Part shown: positions 11,725 to 21,847 of the stretch, one piece after another | Numbering within the stretch: the stretch's first letter is position 1 | How the letters are laid out: each line of letters begins with the position of its first letter | Source of the DNA: Craspedostauros australis | Lineage: Eukaryota > Bacillariophyta > Bacillariophyceae > Mastogloiales > Achnanthaceae | Assembly (NCBI GenBank): GCA_026770025.1 | Contig: JAMXDE010000015.1 | Coordinates: 372,001-436,000 of the forward strand | Reading direction: 5' to 3' | DNA: 64,000 nucleotides | The notes under the pieces: generated by a model | Told to the model about the DNA's origin: nothing | Databases searched by the model: none | The model's input: the letters and a program-made list of their open reading frames with translations, nothing else | Translations under genes and position numbers: made by a program

Positions 11725-12346
11725 TGAAACATACAGCACAAGTAGAAAGAGCGAGTCGGTGAAGAACTGATTGATTGGACGCATGGTATCCGTACGAGAT
11801 GGCGTGTGTGCGCTTCGAGTGCAGGTATACCTCGTATGCCAGTTGAACAAAAGGAGAAGTACAAACGACTCTACTAACGGCTCGTGCGATACATACTCGC
11901 ACCGTACGTACTCGTACGAGTATAGGCGGCAGAACGCCAAAACAAGCGTGTTCTCTAATCGTAGAGCAGAATGACTCAGCTCGAGGACATACCATAAGAG
12001 TGATACCATGCAAGAGACGACCCTTTGAAGCAATGCGTGGCACTGGTACACGTACGTATTGCTACTAGTATGCAGGGCCTACCAGTATGATAATGTGTGA
12101 GAAGATTGCTACCATTGCTTGAGATGCCTTTCTTGCCAATGTTGAAGATCGATCCTGTCCATACCAATAGTACTCGCTCTGAACAGGAAGAGTGGAACTG
12201 TTTGATTTTTGCGACATCTGCGTCGTTCATCAAATCGGCCACACGTTCATTATTGCAATTCGGGAAAGACTCGTCGCTGAAGGAACTTCTGAGGGACGCA
12301 TCACACCTTGCAACCGGGCTGTTTGATTCTGGATGGTCCAAGGCTA
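11725..12346. other. Convergent spacer, VPS41 / DIX protein
   Basis: No gene seen. The spacer contains a perfect 14-bp palindrome, TACTCGTACGAGTA, at 11909-11922, the fullest copy of a motif scattered through the spacers of this window. Confidence 0.6.
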
Positions 12347-13163
12347 TCACCATGGCTGTCCCATTCCCGCAAATGGTCCCTGCTGCTGCTGCTGTTGTTG
12401 CTGCTGTTGCTTTGGGTACCCGGTGTTCTGCGGATACGAAGGCTGGCTGGCGGTGGGTGCTCCGTACGAGCTGGGCGCGGCGGCAGTGTTGGCTGGGTAT
12501 CCGTTCTGCGGGTAATTCTGTGGAGATGGCGCCGTCATTCCCAAAAAGTCGTTGTGTGCCGCGTTTGGTTGGGCTTGGTTCTGGCCGTATCCGGCGTTCA
12601 TGTCTAGCAGGTTGGAACCGCCGCCGCCGCCGCTCTGTGGGTATGCCTGAGCCTGCGGCTGTGCGTGGTGGCCATCGAGAAGGTTGGGCGCTCCAGTTGA
12701 TGGTGGCGCGGAGCCTGCTGTCGAGTCGAAGATATCCAAATGGTCCGACGAGGTGTTCGAATGCATCGAGTTTTGGTGTGACACGGGTGCTCTGGGTGCA
12801 GACGGCGGGGGTGGGGCTGGAACGGGTGATGACATCGCGACCGGCTCGCTTCTGCCGAAATCGGCGTCGTCGTCCTCGTCGTCGTCCTCAACGCCGGTGC
12901 GGCTGACCTTGGCGACTATCGTGTTCTTCCATGTGGGGACGACGGAGTGATCCTTGGTGACATCCATCCACACAGCAAGCGCACCCTTCTCGCGGTCGCC
13001 TCCTGGGTAAAGCGGGCTTTTGAATCGGAAGTGGTAGGTTCCTGGGAGGGGGAATGCATTCTTGACCTGCTCCAAGGTTGGTGGGGTCCCTGGTTGGCGA
13101 GGCTTGGGTGCCAAGAACACATTCGGGTAACTCTCCTCGTCACCGTCTTCTGGGATGAAGTAG
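12347..13163 (-). CDS. DIX-domain protein with clathrin-box-like motifs (5' exon unresolved)
   Basis: This exon reads a DIX domain at its start: SYFIPEDGDEE, then TLEQVKNAFPLPGTYHFRFK, then AVWMDV, VPTWKNTIVAKVS. It is the order seen in Dishevelled and Axin DIX domains, which polymerise head to tail. After an acidic patch (about 97-105) comes a disordered Pro/Gln/Asn-rich tail with LDIFD (about 146-150), NLLDG (164-168), NLLDM (188-192) and DFLGM (209-213), similar to clathrin-box and adaptor-binding peptides, and a poly-Gln run (256-265; numbered from the TTG at 13174). No ATG precedes the domain in frame. CGCAG ending at 13164 looks like an acceptor, so a short first exon is likely. ATG 13280 (MASAMPCGVR) is a candidate, but I found no donor in the right phase. 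DIX proteins outside animals are known in oomycetes and other stramenopiles. Confidence 0.82.
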
Positions 13164-13645
13164 CTGCGCAGCAAGTGAGTGAGGTTTGGGCGATGTAGAA
13201 TTTGTTATTGCGGTGCGGCGTCGAAGAGTGCGAAGCGCAAAGTATGCCACCCGAACACCACAAGGCATCGCAGACGCCATTTTGATTGATGGTTTGATGG
13301 CCACATTCCAAGTCGAAAGGAGACAATGGGTTGCATTTGTATTTGAGTCATGAAAGTGGTTAGTGTTGTGAGTAATCGATTGTTGAGAATGCACATCGTG
13401 CAATAGACAAGAAGAAGTAAACCACAAGGAGCAGCTTTCGCGCAGGCTGCCAGTTGCCAGCGATGAAGCATCTCCGTTCCCCCATCACGAAAATACTAAT
13501 GAATTGCAGGGGTGATCACAGACATCTTGATGGTGGAAGTCTGTTGGTGGAGTTCCATTGCCACAAACAAGCACTCTCGAATGGCTTGCGCCTCCTGGTG
13601 GGAATCGTGTGGTACATGGAGTGGAGTATTCCGAAGCCGCCACTT

Positions 13646-13719
13646 GCTTCTTGGGTGTACTCAAGGCCCAAGTGTGGACACATGCTTCTTGGGTGTGCCC
13701 AAGGCCCAAGTGGACACAT
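13646..13719. repeat. Tandem pair of units with internal inverted repeat
   Basis: Two copies (13646-13683 and 13684-13719) begin GCTTCTTGGGTGT and end GTGGACACAT. Copy 2 contains CTTGGG-TGTG-CCCAAG, able to form a small hairpin, followed by a second CCCAAG arm. Confidence 0.85.
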
Positions 13720-13944
13720 GCTTCCATGGTCTGATATCCCGAACGTCTGCAGAGAGTGAAGGAAACGTACCGAATGGTCGTCATCGCAAGAGGTGCTCTT
13801 TTCTTGTTGCTGCGCTGTTGTTGTTGCGATTGCACTTCTGCCGTGCAGTTCCTGATCAAAAGTGAGATGTCCGTGTGCTTGGGATGATCCGGGATCTCGC
13901 AATGGATCAGTCGTCAGTGAAGCCTTTCTCTCGATACTATTGCA

Positions 13945-13982
13945 GTCACTTGCAGTCACTTGCTGTCACTTGCTGTCACTTG
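13945..13982. repeat. 10-bp tandem repeat
   Basis: About four units of CAGTCACTTG / CTGTCACTTG in tandem. Confidence 0.9.
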
Positions 13983-14772
13983 CTCTGGACTATGTTACAG
14001 GTCTCTTTGTGTCGTCTTCAACTGCTGCTGAGAGTCGTGCCGTTGATGATGATTCGATGCTTCACGAAAGTCGCTTGCAGGGGTTAATGTGGTGTGTGCA
14101 TGTGTGTGGGTGAGTGGGCAGGTTGAGCAGAGTACAACTATGTTTGTTCGTGGAGACGGATCTGGTCTTGCTGTGCCTTGGCATTGTTGGAGGCACACCG
14201 TCGGCGAACAACACGCCATTTTCGGTTCTGTGTCCCTCGAATTTTCTTGAGTGCAACGGTTGGAAAACCGATTCATTCGACCGTGTCTGCGGAAGAGAAG
14301 GTCAAACTACAATGTCGAAACAAGAGCGAAAATTGCATTCGTGTCTGGGAGAAAGAATGCGGCCACCCATCAAACACGATCTTCAACGATTCCACCAAGA
14401 AACGAAGAGAGAAGCACCGACATCAACAAACAGCCACAGAACAAGAGAGAGAGAGATGACGGGTGAGAGGCCACGAAATCCACGGAGCGACTCATGGGAG
14501 GTGACGACACACGAACACAGAACGCAAAAGCAGAGATCCGTCTCCAGCAAGAAAGTTGCAGCAAAGCCTCTTGCTGACGATTGCAGTCATAAAGTATCGC
14601 GCAACAATCGAATGACCCTCCTCGACCACATCAAACCATACTCTGAAGCATAGGAATAGTAGCAGCAACAAAGTGAATCCAACTCAACAGCTCAACAGCT
14701 CAACAAGGACAACCGAGAGCAACAAGAGGAAAGATCCATCGCCCGTCCAGCTGCGTACGAGCACGATTGAGA

Positions 14773-16252
14773 ATGCCGCTCCACTGCCCGAATTCCACCA
14801 ACTGCTCCCGTGCCTCGAGAGGCAAGGGCATTCGCTTCCGCTCTCGTCTCTGCAGTCTGATTCTGGTAAGTGCTGCTTCTACTGCATCCTGGAATGTGAA
14901 TAGATTGATTCATTGATTGATTGATTGGTGCATGGGTGCATACAAGTACGTGGATGGATTGCACTTCCCTTCCTTTGGAAATCAAACCCTGTCTTCTGTC
15001 TGTCCGTGCTTGCATTGCATTCTGTTGCTCGTGATTTCAATTCCATCCATCTCGATTCATTCCGTTCCGTTGAGACTGTGCTGTATCAATGGTGGCCATG
15101 GCTGTTTGCATCGCACGAAACGAGAAGCTGAATCCAGTTGGCTGTGAACATCACCATGCACCCACACCTCGTACCATACCGAAGCGTAGCGTGGCGTACT
15201 AATTGCCCCTTGATGTGCGCGGCTTCAACTCACGCACTTGGCGCCCTCACACATCGACTTGACCATCTTCGATTGCAAACGTATACCTTTGGCCTTCTGT
15301 GACCTCATTTGCCATCTTGCGCTTCATTTCATCACAGATATTCGCTTTGCTGATCACTGTTGCTGCCGGCAAGAAGCCCTTGCGCAGTGTGCAGATCTCA
15401 TTGAGAGGGAAGAATTACAAGCTGCGCGGTATCACCACCGTCTCCGAATTGCAACAGCGCCTGTTCGAGCTGTCGGGGCAGGATGGTGCGCTGGAAGGCA
15501 CCATCGAATACCGTGGGAAGAAACTATCTGGGGGCGATGTATTGCGAGATGTTGGTGTCAAGGATGGGGCCAAGCTCACCTTCCTGCCGGGAAACCTGCA
15601 GAAGAAGAACAATGATACCGGTGGCAGCAGCCGCAGCAGCAGCAGTTGGGCCAACGACAGCAACAAAGGCGACGCCTCCAGCCGTCCGTGGGGATCTCCC
15701 AAATCATTTAGAGAATTGGCCAAAGAAGATTTCTCAGTGACCAATGCGCTCCGTTTTTTTCAGGCCTTGAATCGAGAGGAGTTGGGCGCCCTGCTCCGAG
15801 AGAATCTGGAACAGGGATACAACTTCATTCGCAAGGGGTTCAACGACCCGAAAGCTCGAGCCATCTTTCAGAAACTGTCCGTCGGCCCTGATGAGATTGA
15901 GCGAATTCGAAAACACCTGTTGGAAGACGAAAGTATCGTCGAGACAATTGGAACGATGCCCGAAATCGGCCACATCCTCACGAGCCCCGAAGAATTCAGA
16001 GAGCTGATGGATGGGATGTTCGGCATGGCGGAGCATATTTGCGAAGTGCTGCTCGACACCATGCTTGACGTCGTCGTTGATGTGCTTTGCGGGTCAGCCA
16101 TTCGGCTCGCAGAACAGCCACCCGCTTCAGCTGCATCAGCGTCACCCGATGCGAAACAGGCATTCTACAGCTTCGATAGTGGCCAGGATGCTGGGAGCTA
16201 TGCATCCAGTGTGCTCTTTGAGCTGTCCGATTCAGATGAGGATGGATACTAA
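14773..16252 (+). CDS. Ubiquitin-like-domain protein with N-terminal hydrophobic segment
   Basis: I propose two exons, 14773-14865 and 15338-16252 (335 residues). The long open frame around 15299 starts only at GTG. A strong donor (GTAAGT at 14866) and an acceptor (ATCACAG ending at 15337) join in phase 0 to an upstream ATG, giving CSLILIFALLITVAAG at about 26-42, a signal peptide or membrane anchor. A ubiquitin-like fold follows (about 45-110): VQISLRGKNYKL, TVSELQQRLFEL, IEYRGKKLSG, LRDVGVKDGAKLTFL. After a Ser/Asn linker, a helical domain (about 145-270, NALRFFQALNREELGALL onward) recalls STI1/UBA-like helical regions of shuttle proteins. The tail is acidic (SDSDEDGY). Whether the hydrophobic segment is real depends on the first exon, the least certain part. 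Confidence 0.72.
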
Positions 16253-17043
16253 ATCAATTCGTTCTCGCACGTATAGCGGAAATTCTCTTCCCTACTTTCA
16301 TCTACCATATAAATTGTCACTCCAATACTGACCTCGATAGCCATAGCATATAACATATACCAGTAGTGGATCCAAATCATCTTACCAGTCTGCTATTCCG
16401 TCTCGTGGCCAACCCTGTCACGACGAGTGTGCCTGTGAGGTTGCGCCCAAGACGATTCTAAACCAAGAAGAACTGCGAGGCGAACTTGACATTGAACACT
16501 GCAGGTAATGTAACACTCCCATCTGAACCGCCGTGGTCACGATCACCGCTGTTATTGCTGCGGTGCTTTTGGCGTTCCTATTGGTCGCCAGGCAGCGGTG
16601 TATCTGCGCTTTGATCGTTGAGTTCCTTTTGGAGCTGGATCATTTCCTGTGGTGTTGGCGGTCTCGTTTCGCCGCCCGGATTGATTTCGGGACGCGCTGG
16701 CAGCCCCTCATCCGTTCGCCTGTCACAGAGTCGAAGTTTGCGTCCAAGTCAATGCACACGACGTCGGCAAAAGAAAACGAGAACGAAAATCGCATTGCGT
16801 GAGATGAAGCATCTCATCTCTCCAAGTCGAAGAATCGCTTCTGCGAACGTGGAGCGGTGATTGTATTTGTGCGCACTCCATGGGTATGTCTTAGTACACG
16901 CACCATCATGAGATGCGCGTACTTGCACACAGTGATAAACAAAAGAAACGAAAGAGGATCAAAGAACAACGTCCTGGGGTCCACGTTTCAAGATAAGCAA
17001 CACAAAAGCACACAGACAAGCATGCATGCACACGTGAGGTATC
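16253..17043. other. Convergent spacer, 790 bp
   Basis: 3' flanks of the ubiquitin-like and plastid-protein genes. I see no gene; short frames near 16533-16860 look like chance. Confidence 0.6.
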
Positions 17044-17706
17044 TCACCATGTTCGGAAACCCTCAATGCCTCCCTCGTAGACTTCACCCTGGAATCCAAT
17101 CAGCGAACTCTTGACGCTGTCTGCGCCTTCCACGAGTCGTTCCATCTTTTGCATCTTGAGAGTGGGTCGGTTGTATGCCACTTCCAACTCAGAATCACCA
17201 GGCGCGATCCATATCTCCAGCTTGCCGCGGCTGGGGAACAGCTCGATGGGCCGCATATTGGTGGCATGCATTTCGATCATGTGCCATAGACGTGCGACGC
17301 ACAGTTCGACCGAGACATCCGACACCCTCACTACCTTGCCGCAATACCAAAAGACTTCCGAATTGGGTTCTCGTACGTAGAGATCGTTGGTCGTTTCACG
17401 GCCGGAGATTTCTCGCAAGGCCACGAAGTTCTTGTGCTGTCGCACCACGTTGCGTGGGATGTACTCCATGTCCGGCTTGACGACGAACGCGGTGGTTGGA
17501 TCATCCTCGTCCTCATCCACGATGTTGTCCCATTTGGTGGGTCGCACGCAGAGCGTCGATGCGCTCGTGCGGTATCCTGCTGTGGAGATCTCGATGGTGG
17601 CTGTGACAGCAGCGTTCTGATTACACAGTCTGGCAGCTGGAGCGAAGGCTTCGCCGACGCTCGAGCTGAGGCCTGCAGCAACGAACCAAAGGAGGCGCAT
17701 GTTCAT
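17044..17706 (-). CDS. Plastid-targeted conserved protein of unknown function
   Basis: A single-exon gene of 220 residues, ATG at 17706 with a second in-frame ATG two codons on. The N-terminus is a signal peptide (MRLLWFVAAGLSSSVGEA) followed at once by FAPAAR, the Phe-at-+1 site that marks bipartite plastid targeting in diatoms. A Ser/Thr/Arg-rich transit region leads to an acidic linker (DEDEDD near 69). The mature part is a compact alpha/beta-looking domain (FVALREISGRETTNDLYV, VFWYCGKVVRVSDVSVELCV, GKLEIWIAPGDSELEVAY). I do not recognise the family with confidence. It shares a divergent spacer with COQ9. Confidence 0.8.
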   Translation of the reverse strand: MNMRLLWFVAAGLSSSVGEAFAPAARLCNQNAAVTATIEISTAGYRTSASTLCVRPTKWDNIVDEDEDDPTTAFVVKPDMEYIPRNVVRQHKNFVALREISGRETTNDLYVREPNSEVFWYCGKVVRVSDVSVELCVARLWHMIEMHATNMRPIELFPSRGKLEIWIAPGDSELEVAYNRPTLKMQKMERLVEGADSVKSSLIGFQGEVYEGGIEGFRTW

Positions 17707-18269
17707 CTCTCGTGGGAAGGCAGAGTGGAGTGACAGGGTGGGAGTAAATGTGGCTCGTGCGTACTAGCAAGAGAGGAAAAGAGCAATATGAGTTGCACTG
17801 CACTGCACTGCAATGGTATGGTGGGGTTGGGTTGGGTTGGGTTGTGAGACGGCCGATGCTTGCGTCTTGGGGATGTGAGCGAGTGCGGTACGATTGCGGG
17901 CAGTCGATGTTCGTGTTCGATGGTTGATGAGTGTGTGTGATGGTTGGTGGTGGCGAGGGATGGGAAGATCCACCGAAAATTGTGGTGGTTGGTGATGGAT
18001 CCATTTTGAAAGTACTGATATAGCTTCAAACTGTGGAAATGTCATTGTTGCCACGATGACGTGATCTGGGATGCTTCTCTCTTCCTCTCCATCTTCGTCG
18101 CGCAAAGCCACGCAAACGGGTGGGACAAGGAGGTGCTCCTTCCCCTTTGACTTTGCATTCCACCACGTTGTGTGCCGAAACATGCCACACAAGCGTTCAG
18201 CAACGAGAACTGAGCAACATATTATCCTATTATATTATAGATCGTACCATACGCCCGTAACCCACATCA
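17707..18269. promoter_or_regulatory. Divergent promoter region, plastid protein / COQ9
   Basis: A 563-bp head-to-head spacer. It holds a CACTG run and a GGTTG run (about 17800-17846) and an AT-rich block (ATTATCCTATTATATTATAG, 18221-18240) about 30 bp upstream of the COQ9 ATG, which could act as a TATA-like element. No gene. Confidence 0.4.
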
Positions 18270-19163
18270 ATGATGAAGTCATCAGTGAGATCCGCTCTGC
18301 GCTTGCGCAATGCTGCCTTGCGCGCATCATCGCAGCAGCCTCAGGGGTACAACCTCTTGGTTGCAGCAAGGCCAACCGCCATCGCGGCAACAAACCTTCG
18401 GCTTGCATCAGCCGCAGCTGCAGCTCCAACTGCAACCAGCAGTACCAGCGATATGAATGCATTCCGCGATCGCCTTTGCGATGTCGCGTTGGAGCAAGTC
18501 AAGGTGCATGGGTGGACGCAGGATGCGATCGCGGCGGCTGTAGCGCAGAAGGGGTGGACGTTGTCCATGAGCGGGATGATCACCCCAAATGATCTGGTTT
18601 CCTACTGGATGGATCGTTGGAACGATGAATTGGAAGAGCACCTGCAGGGTAGCAGCACCAGTAGCATTGCTGATTCCACGCAGGCGGATCGCATTGGCGA
18701 TGCAATCCAATTTCGTTTGCAACGCGTTGTGCCGCTGGTGCAATGCAACAGATGGCACGAAGGCATGGCGTTAGGATTGAAAACACCCACCACGACGCGT
18801 CAGCAGTTGCATCGCATCGTGGAACTCATCGATCCCCATGCCGACGTATCGCAGCACGCTGTCCTTGGCATGATCTACGCATCGACGGAACTGCATCTGT
18901 TGACGGACACGTCGCCGGATTATGCGGAGACATGGGCGTTCCTGCGACAGCGTGCTCAGGAGTACGAATCAGGCAGTGCTACTGGTGGTGGAATTAGCCA
19001 GCTGATGTCGGCCGGAAGCGTCATGGGACAAGTCCCTGTGGCAGCCACGTCCGCGGTTGCCAAATCATTATTCGAAGGAGCCACGAGCTTGCTCACGCCA
19101 TTTGGGAATGCACCATCTCCGATGGCTGGAACGAATCCAAAGGATTACGAAGCCAAGAAATAA
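18270..19163 (+). CDS. COQ9: COQ9, ubiquinone biosynthesis lipid-binding protein
   Basis: A single-exon gene of 297 residues from ATG 18270. COQ9 binds isoprenoid lipids and presents substrate to the COQ7 hydroxylase in the mitochondrial ubiquinone-synthesis complex. Residues 1-60 are Arg/Ala/Ser-rich and nearly free of acids, a good mitochondrial presequence. The COQ9 domain (about 62-235) shows VHGWTQDAIAAAVAQKGWTL, the R-DAIQFRLQRVVPL region, WHEGMALGLKTPTTTRQQL, and the C-terminal signature IYASTELHLLTDTSPDYAETWAFL. The C-terminal 60 residues are Gly/Ala/Ser-rich and variable. Family assignment is secure. The gene ends 310 bp from the convergent methyltransferase-phosphatase gene. Confidence 0.92.
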   Translation: MMKSSVRSALRLRNAALRASSQQPQGYNLLVAARPTAIAATNLRLASAAAAAPTATSSTSDMNAFRDRLCDVALEQVKVHGWTQDAIAAAVAQKGWTLSMSGMITPNDLVSYWMDRWNDELEEHLQGSSTSSIADSTQADRIGDAIQFRLQRVVPLVQCNRWHEGMALGLKTPTTTRQQLHRIVELIDPHADVSQHAVLGMIYASTELHLLTDTSPDYAETWAFLRQRAQEYESGSATGGGISQLMSAGSVMGQVPVAATSAVAKSLFEGATSLLTPFGNAPSPMAGTNPKDYEAKK

Positions 19164-19473
19164 ATGAACGAATGGATGACCAACTGATTGGCTCCGGATG
19201 GAATGGCGTACAAAGTATGCAAACTGCATAGCATGCCAATCCAACGCAACAAGATATCCGTGTGAACATGCAAGGCACCTATGACAACTACTTGATCAGC
19301 ACTTCATTCCGTTCGTAATTGTCCGTGCTCTACTTTCGTGTACTCTCTCTCTCTCTCTGGAGAGAGGCAACACTGTTGCATTGCGACCGGAATACTTCGT
19401 CAGCTGGAAGCAACTCGAAGATGGTCTGTATGATGGAGGCTTTTACTACTCTAGCACAACTCCGCTTTCGCAA
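19164..19473. other. Convergent spacer with CT-rich stem-loop
   Basis: 310 bp between COQ9 and the fusion gene. A (CT)n tract ending in CTCTCTCTGGAGAGAG at about 19344-19366 can fold into a short stem-loop. No gene. Confidence 0.6.
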
Positions 19474-20997
19474 TCACAGCACTTGAAACTTCCCTGATTC
19501 CAATGCACGAAGTCCTGCGAGAAATCCAAGGTTTGGTTGCGCGTTTGGTCGTACCTCGCGGATCCGTTCCATGGCCTGTTGCAATGTCAAGGCCTGTCGA
19601 GTGATCAGCCACGCAGCACAGACTGCGACGGATCGCGATACTCCTTTTGCGCAGTGAACGAGGCATGCGGAACTTGGCTGTCGCGTTACGTTCGTTCCGC
19701 CTATGACATCATCAATGAGCTTGAGGACATGGGTCAATCGTTCGGACAGAAAATGTGCCCTTGGCTTGTCCGCCATTTTCCAAATTTCATGCTGCTCTAC
19801 TTTCGCGCTGGACGAATCGTCATTTCTGATTGCGAGGATCATGGATACGCAAAGGCCGATGAGAAATTCCGAATCCAGGATGGAGATGACCTTCCATTGC
19901 TGAACTTGATGCAACGACTTTAATTCATTCAACGATGACAAAGATCCCACCCAAAGTCCGGGGTAGACCTCGTGGCATGGCGATATCCGATTGGCGTCGC
20001 GAGTGTCGCTTCTACTTACCGGTACGACGGGTTTTGGCCCAGCCATGATGTCAGTAGTCGACAAACCATGCTGTCGCTCTTGTTGTTGTGGGCATTGTTG
20101 TTGTTTGCGCCTGTACACGTAAATGGAATGCTCTCCTTTCAGCCTAGCCAAGCTGTTGGCGTCGCCCTCCAGCTCTGACGGGATTGAGGGCAGGTAGGCG
20201 TCGTCGAATGCGAGTATTTCAATTTCATCGAAGCACACATTGTCCGCTGTTTGCTTCATGATGTGTCGAAATTCTGGAATGCCTCGTCGGCCATCTCTCG
20301 TCGCCATGAGAACGATGCCGTCTGCTTTGAGATACTTCCGTATCGCACGGGTCAAAGCCGGGACCAACCCAACCCCGTAGATGACATCCGACGCCAGAAT
20401 GGTGTCCGCTTGGAATTGCGCGGTGCCAGGCAGATCCTCCCAATCCAGCTGCAACCGCTCGATCTCGCAGCCGTTTTCTCTGGCATGATGATCGACCTGG
20501 TCCAACGCGGCTTCTCGAAAATCGCTTGCCACGACCTTCGATGCATGAAGCCTCGAGGACAGCATGGACGGCAGAGCCGATCCGCATCCCAGCTCCAGCA
20601 CCGTCTTGCTCTCCACCAAATGTGGGTGCTCGGTTATGTACTTCGCCAACGTCACGGAAGCGCCCCACAGCACGAGGCCCGTGATATCTTCTCCTGTGGC
20701 ACCAAATGCGGATAGTGCTTGCAGCATTCGGAAGCCCAACCCATCACCATCGAACCAAATCGTGTACGATTGGCATTCATTGGGATCGAAGATCTGTTCG
20801 CCGCTGCTGCTGACAGTAGGCGTCTCGCAGCCGCCGTTGTCATCGCCATCGTCGCCGCAGACGTCGGCGTCCTCTTCTTGAAACAAGCAACCAAAACCTT
20901 GGAGATTTTCGTCAGCAGCAATCAACGCGAGATTGGCGGCAATGGTTGCATCAACATCGCCGTGATTCTCTGTTGACATCCCGTCGTGATCAATCAT
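19474..20997 (-). CDS. Fusion of family-16 methyltransferase and dual-specificity phosphatase
   Basis: One uninterrupted frame; the ATG at 20997 gives 507 residues (the frame opens further up only at TTG). The N-terminal two-thirds is a family-16 methyltransferase: W-rich entry near 111, motif I VLELGCGSALP at 133-143, strand-2 acid in VVASDFREA (D159), post-I DTILASDVIY at 198-207. A Gln-rich linker (about 297-312) leads to a dual-specificity phosphatase domain (about 340-507): EVYPGLWVGSLSSLNEL, a likely general-acid Asp (D410 in MADKP), and the P-loop HCAKGVSRS with Cys449 and Arg455. All catalytic residues I can check are present. I know of no standard enzyme with this pairing. Possible roles are coordinated methylation and dephosphorylation of one target, but that is inference. 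Read-through of two genes is unlikely, as there is no stop or intron between the domains. Confidence 0.85.
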   Translation of the reverse strand: MIDHDGMSTENHGDVDATIAANLALIAADENLQGFGCLFQEEDADVCGDDGDDNGGCETPTVSSSGEQIFDPNECQSYTIWFDGDGLGFRMLQALSAFGATGEDITGLVLWGASVTLAKYITEHPHLVESKTVLELGCGSALPSMLSSRLHASKVVASDFREAALDQVDHHARENGCEIERLQLDWEDLPGTAQFQADTILASDVIYGVGLVPALTRAIRKYLKADGIVLMATRDGRRGIPEFRHIMKQTADNVCFDEIEILAFDDAYLPSIPSELEGDANSLARLKGEHSIYVYRRKQQQCPQQQERQHGLSTTDIMAGPKPVVPVSRSDTRDANRISPCHEVYPGLWVGSLSSLNELKSLHQVQQWKVISILDSEFLIGLCVSMILAIRNDDSSSAKVEQHEIWKMADKPRAHFLSERLTHVLKLIDDVIGGTNVTRQPSSACLVHCAKGVSRSVAVCAAWLITRQALTLQQAMERIREVRPNAQPNLGFLAGLRALESGKFQVL

Positions 20998-21847
20998 GAA
21001 GGAGCGTAGCGTCCATTGGACACCCAACTCATACCAATGCAATGCAATACAACGCAATGCAACGAGTGCGATTGAGATTGTTGGTGTGTGTATTCATTTC
21101 GGAGGACTCATCTCGCGCGCGGTGGATCAAGGCACGCTACGATTTAGTCTGTCCGTCATTCGTATGTACGCCTTTGGTAGTTTGACATCGTTTTCCGATT
21201 CTTGTTGAGAGCGCGCTCAAATACAGCAGTCATTTCAGGCGTATTTCACTTGAACGAAATAGACAAGAGGTAGACATGATCCGCCATCAACACCAACAAC
21301 AGCACGAAAACGAGGAACAGGCGATACCAACAACGAAAGCACACACAGAGAGGCAAGAACACAACCAAACGCAGCCAAGACCACACCACAGAGCAAAGCA
21401 CAGCACTGATACTCTCGAGAGTAGAGTACGCACACCAGAAGTGAGTGCATCATCCACTTAATGTGATTTCATCTGGTCGTCGTGAGTGGAAGATTGACTT
21501 CAGGGATCAGCTGACAGAAGACGACATGGCGTGGCGCGTTTTGTTTGCAATTCGGACGTTGGCTGACACGTCGTCACCGGCAAAGGGAAAGGATCTTTGT
21601 TTCTTTGTTCGAGAGATCGTTGATGCCTGCTCCGATGTCATGCATCGATGCGCGCATCACTGTGTTCTTCTAGTGGTTGATTCCTTGACGCGTTGTCAGC
21701 CGCACCCACCAACTGACCAATTGATTCTCCTGTGCATCCTCACGCTGCGCAAACCAACATCATCTGCGGCAACATCAACGACGATAATGATGATGGAAAC
21801 GACCGAATTCGCACCATGCGCACTCCATCTCTGCCTCCAAAGCAGCG
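20998..21847. promoter_or_regulatory. Divergent spacer, fusion enzyme / complex I subunit
   Basis: 850 bp between two ATGs. It contains repeated CAATGCAATGCAATACAACGCAATGCAACG-like sequence (about 21035-21065). No gene is supported; short frames here start with non-ATG codons or lack any coding look. Confidence 0.45.

Larger units (their letters stand above)
13164..14772. other. Divergent spacer, DIX protein / ubiquitin-like protein
   Basis: It probably holds the missing first exon of the DIX gene (candidate ATG 13280, minus strand) and both promoters. It includes a 36-38-bp tandem pair (13646-13719), a 10-bp tandem repeat (13945-13982) and several open frames that look like chance. No other gene is supported. 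Confidence 0.55.

Noticed and set aside
20998-21057. TTG-started N-terminal extension of the fusion enzyme
   Set aside because: No ATG; the first in-frame ATG (20997) already precedes the conserved part. The same reasoning moved the starts at 27564, 40603, 43880, 49594 and 55325.
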